DNA from: Trebonia sp963843745
GTDB lineage: Bacteria; Actinomycetota; Actinomycetes; Streptosporangiales; Streptosporangiaceae
NCBI GenBank assembly: GCA_963843745.1
Contig: CAWJLP010000012.1
Location: forward strand, 186,001-250,000
Direction: 5' to 3'
Length of the DNA stretch: 64,000 nt
The translations under genes were made by a program, and so were the position numbers. Every line of letters starts with the position of its first letter. The stretch's first letter is position 1. Below the pieces are notes generated by a model that searched no databases, was not told the DNA's origin, and saw only the letters and a list, made by a program, of their open reading frames with translations. Below, one piece after another: positions 23,813 to 32,883 of this stretch.

Positions 23813-25372
23813 GTGGCCGTGACTCACGGCACGCGTCCGGGCGGGCAGGCGGCAGCCGGCCAGCCGACGGCCCCGTCGATCGTCCCGGCCGGCCGGCACG
23901 ACGGCGACGGGCTGATCTGGACGCCTGACGGGCCTCGGCTGACCGGGCTCGCCCCGCACCTGACCGCGCTTGTCCGGGGCACGGTCGCATGCAGCCCGCG
24001 GGCGGAGGCGATCGCCGACCTCGGGACCGGGCGCCGACTCCGCTACGCCGACCTGTGGGACGGCGCCAGCCGCGTCGCCGGCGGCCTGCTGGCCGCTGGG
24101 GTCCGCCCGGGTGACCGGGTGGCGATCCGGCTGCCGAACGGCGCGGACTGGTGCCTGGCCTTCCTCGGCGCGACGCTGGCGGGCGCGATTCCGGTCCCGG
24201 TCAACACCCGGCTGACGCCGGCCGAGGTTGAGTTCATCGTCCGCGACAGCGGGGCCTCGGCGGTGCTTGACGGGCGGCTGCCTGACGGGCCGCCCGCAGC
24301 CCCGGCCGACCCGGCGTCAGAAGCGCCGGCTGCGATCTTCTACACGAGCGGGACGACCGGTCGCCCCAAGGGCGCCGTACTGTCGCACCGCGCGCTGCTG
24401 TCGGCCGCCGAGCAGTGCCGCTTGGTGCTTGGGTTGGGTACGGCCGAGCCCGTGCGCAACCTCGTGGTCGCGCCTTTGTTCCACATCCTCGCCTGCGGCC
24501 TGCAGTGGATCCCGGCCCTGGCCAGCGGCGGGACGGCGGTCATCGCACCCGCGTTCGAGGCCGGCGCCTGGCTGCGGGCGATCCGCGACGAGCGGATCGA
24601 CGTGCTCAACGGGGTTCCCGCGATGTACTGGCAGGCGCTGCGCCACCCCGAGTTCCCCGGCCTCGACGTGTCCGGTGTCCGGCTGCTGAGCTACGGGGCC
24701 GCGCCGACGCCCCCGGCACAGGTCCGCCGGCTGCTCGAGGCGTTTCCCGCCGCGCGGATGGCGCCCGGCTACGGCCTTACGGAGGCGCCCTCGGTCACGT
24801 GCCTCGCGCACGAGGACGCCGTCGACCACGCCGACTCGGTCGGGACCGCCGTCCCCGGCACGGAACTCGCGCTGCTCGGACCGGAGGCCGGCGCCGGCCA
24901 GCTCCTTGTCCGGGGGTCGCAGGTGATGAGCGGCTACTGGCAGCGGCCTGAGGCGACCGCGGCCGCCCTCAAGGACGGCTGGCTGCACACCGGTGACCTG
25001 GTGAGCGTCGATTCCGCCGGACGGGTGCGGATCCTCGACCGCCGCACCGACCTCATCAACCGCGGCGGCGAGAATGTATACAGCATCGAGGTCGAACGGG
25101 TGCTGAGCCGTCATCAGGGCGTCGCCGAGGTCGCGGTCGTCGGCGTCCCCGACCCGATGATGGGCAGCAAGGTCGGCGCGGTCGTCGTCCCCCGCACCGG
25201 GGAGACCGTGGAGCCGCTGGACCTCGTCCGCATCGCCCGCGAGGAACTTGCCGACTTCAAGGTCCCGCAGTACGTGCTGGTTCGCGACGAGGCGCTGCCG
25301 CGCAATCCGGGCGGCAAGGTCGACAAGGCGGCGCTCCGGGCGCGGCCAGGCTGGGGGGCGGCATTGTGGTGA
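23813..25372 (+). CDS. AMP-forming acyl-CoA ligase
   Basis: 519 residues from GTG 23813. The P-loop IFYTSGTTGRPKG, GYGLTEAPS, GWLHTGDLVSVDSAGRVRILD, INRGGENVYSIEVE and catalytic-lysine segment NPGGKVDKAAL are all present. A ~55-residue segment between the first N-terminal strand and the P-loop is shorter than in most ligases (AVLDGRLPDGPPAAPADPAS). It is the second ligase in the same operon; the two are not close copies, so they may take different acids. The stop overlaps the NUDIX start. Confidence 0.85.
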   Translation: MAVTHGTRPGGQAAAGQPTAPSIVPAGRHDGDGLIWTPDGPRLTGLAPHLTALVRGTVACSPRAEAIADLGTGRRLRYADLWDGASRVAGGLLAAGVRPGDRVAIRLPNGADWCLAFLGATLAGAIPVPVNTRLTPAEVEFIVRDSGASAVLDGRLPDGPPAAPADPASEAPAAIFYTSGTTGRPKGAVLSHRALLSAAEQCRLVLGLGTAEPVRNLVVAPLFHILACGLQWIPALASGGTAVIAPAFEAGAWLRAIRDERIDVLNGVPAMYWQALRHPEFPGLDVSGVRLLSYGAAPTPPAQVRRLLEAFPAARMAPGYGLTEAPSVTCLAHEDAVDHADSVGTAVPGTELALLGPEAGAGQLLVRGSQVMSGYWQRPEATAAALKDGWLHTGDLVSVDSAGRVRILDRRTDLINRGGENVYSIEVERVLSRHQGVAEVAVVGVPDPMMGSKVGAVVVPRTGETVEPLDLVRIAREELADFKVPQYVLVRDEALPRNPGGKVDKAALRARPGWGAALW

Positions 25373-26202
25373 CACGCGGACTGAGCATCCTGTCGGCGCA
25401 GCAGCTCGCGCTGGTGGACCGCTGGGACGGCCAGCCGGTCCCGGCGCGGGACGCGGCGACCGTCGCGGTGCTGCGGGACGGGCATGCCGGCCGCGAGACG
25501 TTCCTCCTCCGCCGCCGGGCCACGATGGCCTTCGCCGCGGGCAAGTATGTTTTCCCCGGCGGCAGCGTCCAGGATTCCGATTTCGAGCCGGTCCCGTGGA
25601 TCGGCCCCGGGCCGCAGACATGGGCGCAGCGGCTGTCGTGCCGGGAAGACCTGGCCCGGGCGCTGGTGGTCGCCGCGGTCCGCGAGGTGTTCGAGGAGAC
25701 CGGCCTGCTGCTGGCCGGGGCGGACGGGATGATAGCGGCCGTCGAGATGGGCGACGGAGAGACCGGCGGCCTGGCGGACGACCGGCGGTCGGTGGAGGCG
25801 CACGAGGTCACGTTCGGTGCGTTCCTGCGCGCCCGCGGCCTGTGGCTGCGCGCCGACCTGCTGAGCCCCTGGGCGCACTGGATCACCCCGCGGTTCCAGC
25901 CGCGCCGGTTCGACACCCGCTTCTTCGTGGCCATGCTTCCCCCCGGCCAGTCGGCCGGCGTGCTGACCACCGAGTCCGACCATGGCGGGTGGGTGACGAT
26001 CCAGCGAGCGCTGGCGGACGTGCGCGGCGGCACGATGGAGATGATGCGGCCGACTCGCCACACCCTGCGGCAGCTGCGCGCCATCGGGGATCGCCCGCTG
26101 GAGGAGGCGGCCATGGGCCGCGTGATCACCGCGATCGAGCCCACGCTTGTGGAGATCGACGGCGTCCGCTACCTCGACGGCCCGGGCGACGAGGAGCAAT
26201 GA
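25366..26202 (+). CDS. NUDIX hydrolase
   Basis: 278 residues from GTG 25366 overlapping the ligase stop by 7 bases. The NUDIX box is recognisable: GG at 65-66 and REVFEETG at 106-113, with an insertion of about 38 residues between them, typical of the CoA-diphosphatase-like/NUDT19 subgroup that hydrolyses CoA or acyl-CoA. Its place between an acyl-CoA ligase and an enoyl-CoA hydratase fits acyl-CoA turnover. It ends overlapping the hydratase start (ATGA). Confidence 0.8.
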   Translation: MVTRGLSILSAQQLALVDRWDGQPVPARDAATVAVLRDGHAGRETFLLRRRATMAFAAGKYVFPGGSVQDSDFEPVPWIGPGPQTWAQRLSCREDLARALVVAAVREVFEETGLLLAGADGMIAAVEMGDGETGGLADDRRSVEAHEVTFGAFLRARGLWLRADLLSPWAHWITPRFQPRRFDTRFFVAMLPPGQSAGVLTTESDHGGWVTIQRALADVRGGTMEMMRPTRHTLRQLRAIGDRPLEEAAMGRVITAIEPTLVEIDGVRYLDGPGDEEQ

Positions 26203-26978
26203 CGATGACGGACGTCCTGCAGGTGTGGCGGGGTGAGGGCCGCCACGAGATCACCCTGAACCGGCCGCGGCGGCGCAACGCGATCAACCGCGAGCTGAAC
26301 GCGGCGATCGTGGCCGCCCTGCGCGCGTTCGACGGCGACGCGGATGCCCGCGTCGCCATGCTCACCGGCACGGACCCGGCGTTCTGCGCCGGGATGGACC
26401 TGACCGACCTGGGATGGGCCGACCGGTCACCTGGCGATCGCGGCGACACGTTCGCCAGCGCCCTGCGCGCGGTGCGCAAGCCTGTGATCGCGGCCGTCAA
26501 CGGGCCTGCGATCACCGGGGGTTTCGAGCTGGCCCTCGGCGCCGACTTCATCCTCGCCTCCGAGCGCGCGTTCTTCGGCGACACGCACGCGCGCGTCGGG
26601 GTCTTCCCCGGCGGCGGCATGACCGTGTACCTGGCGCAAGCCGTCGGCGTCCGCCGCGCCAGACAGCTGAGCTACACTGGCGAGCTCATCGACGCGGCGG
26701 AGGCGCTGCGGCTCGGCCTCGCCAACGAGGTCCTGCCGCACGACGGCCTGCTGCCCCGGGCCCGCGAGGTAGCCGCCGCCGTCGCCGCCGTCGACGCCTC
26801 ATTCCTGACGGAACTGCGCACCGCCTACCAGCGCCGCGGCAACCTCGGCACGGACGACGCCCTGGACGCCGAGCGCGCCGAATCGTCGCGGCGCGAGATC
26901 GCCGCGGACGGAGTCGCCGCCCGCCGCGACGAGGTCATCGCCCGCGGGCACCACCGGATCCAGCGCGAAGAGAGCTGA
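26199..26978 (+). CDS. Enoyl-CoA hydratase/isomerase (crotonase family)
   Basis: 259 residues from ATG 26199, overlapping the NUDIX stop. Oxyanion-hole segments are TGTDPAFCAGMDL (residues ~55-67) and NGPAITGGFELALGADF (~100). The second catalytic glutamate region reads FGDTHARVGVFPGGGMTVYL, where the usual E of the hydratase is replaced by V-G-V-F, resembling isomerase or other crotonase subtypes. It closes the ligase-ligase-NUDIX-hydratase operon. Confidence 0.85.
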   Translation: MTMTDVLQVWRGEGRHEITLNRPRRRNAINRELNAAIVAALRAFDGDADARVAMLTGTDPAFCAGMDLTDLGWADRSPGDRGDTFASALRAVRKPVIAAVNGPAITGGFELALGADFILASERAFFGDTHARVGVFPGGGMTVYLAQAVGVRRARQLSYTGELIDAAEALRLGLANEVLPHDGLLPRAREVAAAVAAVDASFLTELRTAYQRRGNLGTDDALDAERAESSRREIAADGVAARRDEVIARGHHRIQREES

Positions 26979-27595
26979 GCAGGCACTGCTCGGCGAAGGC
27001 CAGCGCGTTCAGATGGTAGGAACGCGCGGCCCACCCCAGGCTGATGTTGTGGCCGGCCGCGGGCTGCCATCGCACGACCAGCCCCGGCACCGCGGCTCGC
27101 GCGGGCTGCGCGACGCGTACCCGGCCACGCTGCCGTCGGCGCCGAGTTCCGCCTGGGCGGCGACAGGGTGGAGCGCAGGCTCATACCGGTACGCCGCGCC
27201 GGAGCCGTCAACGCCGAGCAGCTCCTTACCGCGCGGGTGGGCGGCAAGGAACAGACCCAGCTTCAGGCCGAAGGAGTGCCCGACGACGAAGACGCCCGCG
27301 CCGGTGGCGTGCCGGGCCGCGAAGTCGTCGAGCGCGCCGTACACGGTGCCGGCCTGTTCGCTGAGCCGCTGTCCCTGGGGCAGGGACCCGCTCGACCGGC
27401 CGTAGCCGGGCCGGTCGAGCGCCAGGACGGTGAAGCGGCGCTCGCCGCACGCGGCCTCCCGCTCGCCGCCCGGGTCGGAACCGGCCAGCCAGCAGGGCCG
27501 GCGCCGGTCGTGATGCACCGGGCGCCATCCGGGCTCTACGTCGAGCTGGTCGACCGCTCGCTGCGAGAGATGCTGTCCGGGCAGGACCTTGCCAT
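26935..27595 (-). pseudogene. Alpha/beta hydrolase pseudogene
   Basis: The leftward fragments belong to one serine hydrolase. One frame has FTVLALDRPGYGRSSG and the nucleophile elbow VVGHSFGLKLG. A different frame near 27000-27060 gives the C-terminal end with the catalytic histidine, PAAGHNISLGWAARSYHL, finishing at a TGA at 26935. The segment between is too short by roughly 100 residues, and the N-terminus lacks the usual oxyanion-hole motif and has no usable start. It is a decayed gene overlapping the end of the hydratase by 44 bases. Confidence 0.65.
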
Positions 27596-27597
27596 GG

Positions 27598-27640
27598 ATT
27601 AATTAATAATACAAGATTACCTATACAACTATTTATGACG
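27598..27640. promoter_or_regulatory. AT-rich promoter island with ATTAATTAAT
   Basis: A ten-base palindrome ATTAATTAAT (27598-27607) starts an AT-rich stretch ending 25 bases before the mycofactocin-type SDR. Likely promoter or operator. Confidence 0.4.
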
Positions 27641-27663
27641 GGCTTATCGGGAGGATGGCGATC

Positions 27664-28530
27664 ATGGACCGGGTTGCGGGCAAGGTTGCGCTTATCACCG
27701 GGGCCGGCTTCGGCCAGGGCCGTTCCCACGCGGTCCGGCTCGCCGAGGAAGGCGCCAACATCGTCGCTATCGACTTGGCCGCACCCTATGACGCCGCCGC
27801 GCACCCGCAGTACGCCGCGGCCACCGCGGCGGACCTGGAGGAGACCAGGTCACTGGTCGAGAAGACCGGCCGCCACTGCGTCACCGCGGTCGCGGACGTC
27901 CGCGATCTCGCTGCCCTGCGGGCCGCGGCCGACGCCGGCCGGGCCGAGTTCGGGCACATCAACGTCGTCTGCGCCAACGCCGGCCTGATCACCTTCCACG
28001 CCAGCTCGCTAGACATCCCAGAAGAGACGTACGACCTCATCGTCGACACCTGCCTCAAGGGTGTGTGGAACACAATCCAGGCGACGGCGCCAGCGATGAT
28101 CGAGGCCAGGCGCGGCGGCTCGTATATCCTTACCAGCTCCGCGGCCGGGATCCGGGGACAGATCGGGTACGCGCACTACGTGGCCGCCAAGCACGGCGTC
28201 GTGGGGCTGATGCGCGCGTTCTCCAACGAGCTGGCGATCCACGGGATCCGGGTCAACAGCGTCCACCCGACGGGCGTGTCGAGCGAGGGGATGGGCATCG
28301 CCGGCGGCGCCGCCGCCGGGCCGCTGTTCGCGGCCGACCCGCGCATGCAGCTGAACGGGCTCAACATGCTGCCTGATCTCGACGCCGACCCGAACGCGCC
28401 GTACGGGCCCGTCCCCGTCGTCACGCCCCGCGAGATCTCCAACGCCGTGCTGTTCCTGGCCTCGGACGAAGCGCGGTACATCACCGGCGTCGCCCTCCCG
28501 GTCGACGCGGGTAACACCAACAAGCCCTGA
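27664..28530 (+). CDS. Mycofactocin-coupled SDR family oxidoreductase
   Basis: 288 residues from ATG 27664, with GGGAGG at 9-base spacing (the ATG at 27655 abuts that site). The cofactor motif TGAGFGQGRSHAV (12-24), with GQGR in place of GIGR, and the ending EARYITGVALPVDAGNTNKP are diagnostic of the TIGR03971 group, whose NAD is tightly held and recycled through mycofactocin. Tyr172/Lys176 (HYVAAKHG) are present. It likely oxidises an alcohol. No mycofactocin biosynthesis genes are in the window. It converges with the acyl-CoA dehydrogenase operon. Confidence 0.9.
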   Translation: MDRVAGKVALITGAGFGQGRSHAVRLAEEGANIVAIDLAAPYDAAAHPQYAAATAADLEETRSLVEKTGRHCVTAVADVRDLAALRAAADAGRAEFGHINVVCANAGLITFHASSLDIPEETYDLIVDTCLKGVWNTIQATAPAMIEARRGGSYILTSSAAGIRGQIGYAHYVAAKHGVVGLMRAFSNELAIHGIRVNSVHPTGVSSEGMGIAGGAAAGPLFAADPRMQLNGLNMLPDLDADPNAPYGPVPVVTPREISNAVLFLASDEARYITGVALPVDAGNTNKP

Positions 28531-28556
28531 TGGCTGGGGAAGCCCGCTCCCGAGCG

Positions 28557-29789
28557 CTAGAACAGGTCTCCGCCGGCCGCCGAGGCTGTGGTCCCGTACT
28601 TGCGCTGCGCGGTGAGCACGTTGCGGCCGATCTTCCACCGGTGCACCTCGTCCGGGCCGTCGACCAGGTGCTGCATGCGAACTTCGGCGTACCAGGCGGC
28701 TAGCGGGGTGTCGAAGGTGTAGCCGAGCGAGCCGTGGATCTGCAGGGCAGTGTCCACGACTTTGGACAGCATGTCCGCGATGAAGTTCTTGGCGATCGAG
28801 TTCTCCTGCCCGATGTCCAGGCCGTGCTCCATCTTGTAGGCGATGTGCAGCACCATCAGCCGGGCGATGTAGAGGTCGCGGGCGCAGTCGGCGAGCATCC
28901 ACTGGACGCCCTGCCGGTCGGCCAGCGGCTTGCCGAACGTCTGCCGCTCGAGGGCGTGCGCGGCGGCCATGTCCAGCGCCTGCTGCGCCTTGGCGATGCT
29001 CCACATGCCGTGCCGGAGGCGGCCGTAGCCGAGCCGGTGCTGGCCCATCGCGAACCCGCCGCCGACCTCGCCGACCACGTTGACGTGCGGAATCCGCAGG
29101 TCCTGGATGCGGACCTCGGCGTGGCCGCTGGTCACCTCGTCCCCGAAGCGCGGTTCAACGGCGTCGTGCAGAGTGGGGATGTCGCGGATGATCTGGTAGC
29201 CGGGATCGGGCAGCTCGGCCAGGAACGTGGTGAACTGCCGGTGCCTGGGTGCGTCGGGATCGGTGCGCGCCATGATCAGCACGTAGTCAGAGATGCTGGC
29301 GCTGCTGCTGAACCACTTCTCGCCGTTGAGCACCCAGGAGTCGCCGTCCCGCACCGCGATGGTGCGCATGCCCGTCGCGTCCGAGCCGGCCGCGCGCTCG
29401 GTCATCGAGAAGCAGATCCGCCGCTCGGCGTTGACCAGCGGCACGAGGAACTTCTCCTTCTGCTCCTGAGTGCCGTGCTCGAGCAGGGTGAGCATGGTGG
29501 CGTCCTGCGGGCCCATGCAGTTCATCGCCCAGGCGGCGAGCTTGGAGCGGCCCACCTCGATCTGCACGATGGCGTTGGCCAGCGGGCCCAGGCCCATCCC
29601 GCCCCATTCGGCCGGGATGAACGGGCACCACAGCCCGGCGGCCCGGGCCTTGGCCTGCAGCTCTGTCACGATGTCGAAGTACGGCCGGGTGCCGACCTCC
29701 GCCTCGGCGGGCAGCACCTGCTCGTCGATGAAGGCGGCGACCCGCGCGCGGGTTTCCTGGACGTCGTCGGGAATCGTGAAGTCGATCAC
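28557..29789 (-). CDS. Acyl-CoA dehydrogenase
   Basis: 410 residues from GTG 29789, GAGGAG 7 bases upstream. Full family architecture: N-terminal helices (PFIPAEWGGMGLG), FAD/substrate strand CFSMTERAAGSD, middle domain GEKWFSSSA, C-terminal helices with RQTFGKPLADRQGVQW and LQIHGSLGYTFDTPLA, YAEVRMQHLVDGPDEVH. It introduces a 2,3 double bond into an acyl-CoA and passes electrons to ETF. The ending with RMQHLVDGPDEVH is close to FadE subgroups acting on unusual acyl-CoAs. Last gene of a leftward operon with the SDR at 29801 and the phosphotransferase at 30568. Confidence 0.9.
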   Translation of the reverse strand: MIDFTIPDDVQETRARVAAFIDEQVLPAEAEVGTRPYFDIVTELQAKARAAGLWCPFIPAEWGGMGLGPLANAIVQIEVGRSKLAAWAMNCMGPQDATMLTLLEHGTQEQKEKFLVPLVNAERRICFSMTERAAGSDATGMRTIAVRDGDSWVLNGEKWFSSSASISDYVLIMARTDPDAPRHRQFTTFLAELPDPGYQIIRDIPTLHDAVEPRFGDEVTSGHAEVRIQDLRIPHVNVVGEVGGGFAMGQHRLGYGRLRHGMWSIAKAQQALDMAAAHALERQTFGKPLADRQGVQWMLADCARDLYIARLMVLHIAYKMEHGLDIGQENSIAKNFIADMLSKVVDTALQIHGSLGYTFDTPLAAWYAEVRMQHLVDGPDEVHRWKIGRNVLTAQRKYGTTASAAGGDLF

Positions 29790-29800
29790 GCGCGTTCTCC

Positions 29801-30571
29801 TCAGCTTGTCTGGCGGTAGTGGCCGCCGTCGACCCGGATCAGGACACCGCTCACCCACTCCGACGCGCGGCTGGCTAGCCACAGCGCGGTCCCGACGAAG
29901 TCGGCGGGCTGGCCTGGCCGGCCGAGCGGCACGTTCTCGGTGATGCGACGCAGCTGTTCCTCCGGCCACGCCTTCGCGATGTCGGTGAGCACGCCGCCGG
30001 GCAGGATCGCGTTCGCGCGGACCGCCGGGCCAAACGCGCCAGCCAGCCCGACGGTCAGCGCGTTGAGGCCCGCCTTGGCGCAGGCATAGACGAGTTCGTC
30101 CGGGCCCGGGCGCAGCGAGCCGATCGTGCTGACGTTGATGATGCTGCCGCCCCCTGCCGCGGCCATCCGGGTGCCGGCGAGCACCCCGAGCCGGAACGGC
30201 CCCTTCAGGTTCACCCCGTGCACCTTGTCGTAGTACTCCTCGGTGACCGAGGCCAGGTCGGGGTAGAGCGGCGACATCCCCGCGTTGTTCACCAGCACGT
30301 CGCACTGGCCGAACTCGCCGTACACGGTGTCGATCAACCGGTCGCAGTCGGCCCAGTGCCCCGCGTGGAATGCCACCGGGAGCGCGACCCGTCCGGTGCT
30401 CGCGCTGATCTCGGCGGCCGCCTTCTCGCAGTTGTCCAGCTTCCTGCTGGCGATCACGACGTCCGCGCCGGCTTCGGCGAGGCCGGCCGCGATCGCCCGG
30501 CCGATGCCGCGGCTGCCGCCCGTGACCACCGCCACTTTGCCGCTCAGGTCGAACAGGTCCCGGGGGCTCAC
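29801..30571 (-). CDS. SDR-family oxidoreductase (3-oxoacyl reductase-like)
   Basis: 256 residues from GTG 30571, overlapping the phosphotransferase stop (GTGA). TGGSRGIG at 17-24, NNAG, Ser in INVSTIGS, Tyr-x3-Lys in VYACAKAG, and a C-terminal SGVLIRVDGGHY. A classical SDR that probably oxidises a hydroxyacyl-CoA or an alcohol intermediate. Sits between a phosphotransferase and an acyl-CoA dehydrogenase, the same trio often seen in actinobacterial lipid catabolism. Confidence 0.9.
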   Translation of the reverse strand: MSPRDLFDLSGKVAVVTGGSRGIGRAIAAGLAEAGADVVIASRKLDNCEKAAAEISASTGRVALPVAFHAGHWADCDRLIDTVYGEFGQCDVLVNNAGMSPLYPDLASVTEEYYDKVHGVNLKGPFRLGVLAGTRMAAAGGGSIINVSTIGSLRPGPDELVYACAKAGLNALTVGLAGAFGPAVRANAILPGGVLTDIAKAWPEEQLRRITENVPLGRPGQPADFVGTALWLASRASEWVSGVLIRVDGGHYRQTS

Positions 30572-31620
30572 CGGGCCGCCTCGAGGTCCCGCTCGCCCCG
30601 GGCGAACAGGCCCGCGTAGTTGATGAGCCGGTCGTTCATGGCCGCCCGCTCCGCGGCGGCGGGCGCGGGCAGCCGCGCCACCGCGCCTTCCAGGATGATC
30701 GCCAGCTTGAACAGCGCCAGCGCTTCGTAGTACGGCAGCGCAGACAGGTCGGTGCCGGTGCACTCGGCGTACCGGGCCGCGAGCTCTGCCCGCGTCGGCA
30801 GCCCGTCACGGGTTTCGATGTCCCACACGCCGATGGCCGGCTCCTCGCCGGGCTCGGTCCACCGGGCTAGCAGGTGGCCAATGTCCAGCAGCGGGTCGCC
30901 GATGGTCCCGGTGTCCCAGTCGATAACCGCGGCGAGGCGGCGCGTATCCCGCGGCGACGCCATGACGTTGAACAGGCTGTAGTCCCCGTGCATGAGCGCG
31001 GCGGGCTGCGCCGGCGGCCGGTTCGCCTCTAGCCAGTTCGCCAGCCAGTCCAGACCGGGGATGTCCCTGGGCTGATAGGAGGGAAGCTTCCCGTAGCCGT
31101 CGAGCTGCCGGAGCCAACGGGAAACCTGGCGGTCGAGGAACCCTTCCGGGCGGCCAAGCCCGTCGAGCCCGCGTTCCAGCCACGGTACCGCCGCGAGCTC
31201 CGCCAGGGCGTCCACCAGGGCGAAGGCGAGGTCGCGGCGCGCGCAGGGACTGTCATACGGCGGCGGCAGCACGCCCACCGGGTTGAACCCGTCGACCCGC
31301 GCCATGATCAGGAACGGGCCGCCCAGCGGGCTGTCGGGACCGCCGAACAGCAGCGGCGACGGGTGCGGCACTGACGTCCCCTCCAAAGCGGTGAGGATGC
31401 GCCACTCGCGGTTCATGTCCGAGGCGCCGGGCGCGTTGATCACCGCCGGCGGCCGCCGCAGTACCCAGACGTGCTCGCCCCGGCGCAGCCAGTACAGCGC
31501 GTTCGCTTCCCCGGTTCCCTGCCCCATCCGGGTCGCCCGCAGCGCGGAGCCGCGGCCAGGCAGCCGGTCACCGATCCACTCATCCAGGGCTTCGACGTCG
31601 AAATCTGGCAGCAGATCCAC
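30568..31620 (-). CDS. APH/ACAD10-like phosphotransferase
   Basis: 350 residues from GTG 31620 (AAGGATC upstream). A kinase-like fold: LRRPPAV for the ATP-lysine strand, catalytic LMHGDYSLFNVM and metal-binding VIDWDTGTIGDP. Members next to acyl-CoA dehydrogenases resemble the kinase part of human ACAD10/11, which phosphorylates 4-hydroxyacyl-CoAs before beta-oxidation (known for that family). With an adjacent dehydrogenase this function is plausible here, but antibiotic-kinase-like alternatives exist. First gene of a three-gene leftward operon. Confidence 0.85.
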   Translation of the reverse strand: MDLLPDFDVEALDEWIGDRLPGRGSALRATRMGQGTGEANALYWLRRGEHVWVLRRPPAVINAPGASDMNREWRILTALEGTSVPHPSPLLFGGPDSPLGGPFLIMARVDGFNPVGVLPPPYDSPCARRDLAFALVDALAELAAVPWLERGLDGLGRPEGFLDRQVSRWLRQLDGYGKLPSYQPRDIPGLDWLANWLEANRPPAQPAALMHGDYSLFNVMASPRDTRRLAAVIDWDTGTIGDPLLDIGHLLARWTEPGEEPAIGVWDIETRDGLPTRAELAARYAECTGTDLSALPYYEALALFKLAIILEGAVARLPAPAAAERAAMNDRLINYAGLFARGERDLEAAR

Positions 31621-31649
31621 GGTGATCCTTCCCGGCCAGCAACATCTAG

Positions 31650-31690
31650 TATAGGGAATAAAACAGTTATATCATCTATCTTACTTGTCG
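31650..31690. promoter_or_regulatory. AT-rich island upstream of the phosphotransferase operon
   Basis: Contains ACAGTTATATCATCTATC, sharing AGTTATAT with the element at 41209 and TATCAT with 58871. It lies 30-70 bases before the leftward start at 31620 and before the rightward DUF6907 gene. Probable promoter/operator. Confidence 0.4.
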
Positions 31691-31769
31691 CCTCTGGCGA
31701 GGGGAAGACCGGCGATCGGCGCGGTCGGGGGAGGGGCCCTGACCGCCCCACGGTCAGGAAGGAGCGGCG

Positions 31770-32144
31770 ATGCCGTCACGCACCGGACGCTGCCCGCGAT
31801 GGTGCGCCCGTAACCATTCCGCGGACACGAGCGGGGCCGCGTTCTATCACGCCAGCGAGACGCTGTCGGTTGCCGTCTCCCGGGCGGGCAACCCCGTCCT
31901 GCCGGACCGCCTTGACGTCCAGGCCGCTCAGTACCTGCCGGACGACCCCGCCGAGCCGGCCTGGCCGCCCGCCATCGAGATTGCGGTGCACGCCGCCGGC
32001 CGGTACCGGCTGATCGGGCTAACCCCGTCGCAAGCCCGCGAGCTCGCTCGGGTCCTGGCGCGGGCGGCCGATATGCTCACCGCCCTCGCCTCGGGAACGG
32101 GCGAGGAGCAGGACGAGCCGACCACGGCGCGGTCCGCCAGTTAG
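31770..32144 (+). CDS. DUF6907-like small protein
   Basis: 124 residues. The N-terminus has a C-P-x-W-C-x3-H arrangement (CPRWCARNH, Cys8, Cys12, His16) followed by AAFYH, then an all-beta stretch (IEIAVHAAGRYRLIGLTPSQARELARVL) as in actinomycete DUF6907 proteins. Function unknown; the Cys/His set suggests zinc binding. GGAAGGAG precedes the ATG. It is not obviously part of the catabolic set and is convergent with the GntR gene. Confidence 0.7.
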   Translation: MPSRTGRCPRWCARNHSADTSGAAFYHASETLSVAVSRAGNPVLPDRLDVQAAQYLPDDPAEPAWPPAIEIAVHAAGRYRLIGLTPSQARELARVLARAADMLTALASGTGEEQDEPTTARSAS

Positions 32145-32163
32145 CCTGCCGTCCGAGCGCGCG

Positions 32164-32763
32164 TCACGATACCTGGTGCGAGCGCCAGATCCGCGTCGCC
32201 CCAGGCGCGTCCCCGCCCTCGATTGCCCGCAGCGCACGGCTGTGCGCGCTGGCATTGGTGCACTCCGAGGCGACCATGTGGCCCAGCGCGGTGATCAGGC
32301 TCTCCGCCAGCCTGGCGCCGGAGCAGCCGATGAGCCGGCGGTGAAACCCGCCGTCAGACACCGGCACGCCGATCGAGGGCTCTTGTCCCGTCTGGCGGCA
32401 GTGCTCGGCGAGTGACTGAACCGCTGCGAGTTCGGCGCCCGCCACGAGCGCCGCCGCCTCGGTGGCATCCGTCCCCCAGAGCTTCATGGCGTTGCGCATC
32501 TTTGCCGCCACCGTCCGATGGTCGGGACGGATCACCCAGATGCCTCCCCGGGACCCGCGGCGAACGCTGATGAGACCATCCGATTCCAGAATCCGCAGCG
32601 CTTCCCGCACGGGGGGACGCGATGCCCCGAAGGTTGTCATGATCGCCGCCTCGGACGGGAGGCTGTCGCCCTCCCGCAGCCGTCCGGCCGTGATGTCGTC
32701 CTGGATCTGCTCCGCGATCAGCTCGGCGATCTTGGGGACTCGTATGTCGGTGTTCACGCTCAT
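32164..32763 (-). CDS. GntR-family (FadR subfamily) transcriptional regulator, short
   Basis: 199 residues. The winged helix is clear (IAELIAEQIQDDITAGRLREGDSLPSE and SRPPVREALRILESDG). The C-terminal FCD domain is shorter than in the 253-residue paralogue at 6765; the SDGGFHRRLIGCSG segment carries one of the usual histidines, but the expected later RAHxxxxxAI stretch is only partly kept (SAHSRALRAIEGGD). It is divergent from the ligase operon starting at 32884 and is the likely local regulator. Confidence 0.8.
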   Translation of the reverse strand: MSVNTDIRVPKIAELIAEQIQDDITAGRLREGDSLPSEAAIMTTFGASRPPVREALRILESDGLISVRRGSRGGIWVIRPDHRTVAAKMRNAMKLWGTDATEAAALVAGAELAAVQSLAEHCRQTGQEPSIGVPVSDGGFHRRLIGCSGARLAESLITALGHMVASECTNASAHSRALRAIEGGDAPGATRIWRSHQVS

Positions 32764-32804
32764 GCGCCCACCCTGCCGGGTGCTGATGACATCCAGGTTT
32801 CCAC

Positions 32805-32850
32805 AAGGTATGTAGTCTATTTATTTAAACGAATATATCGTAGGCTTCAC
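32805..32850. promoter_or_regulatory. Divergent AT-rich promoter region
   Basis: GTAGTCTATTTATTTAAAC and ATATATCG lie between the GntR gene (leftward) and the ligase (rightward). The AGTCTATTTATTTA string resembles the island at 411. Likely overlapping promoters and the regulator's site. Confidence 0.4.
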
Positions 32851-32883
32851 CCAGTTGACGGCGGGTGTTCGAGGAGGCGATGC

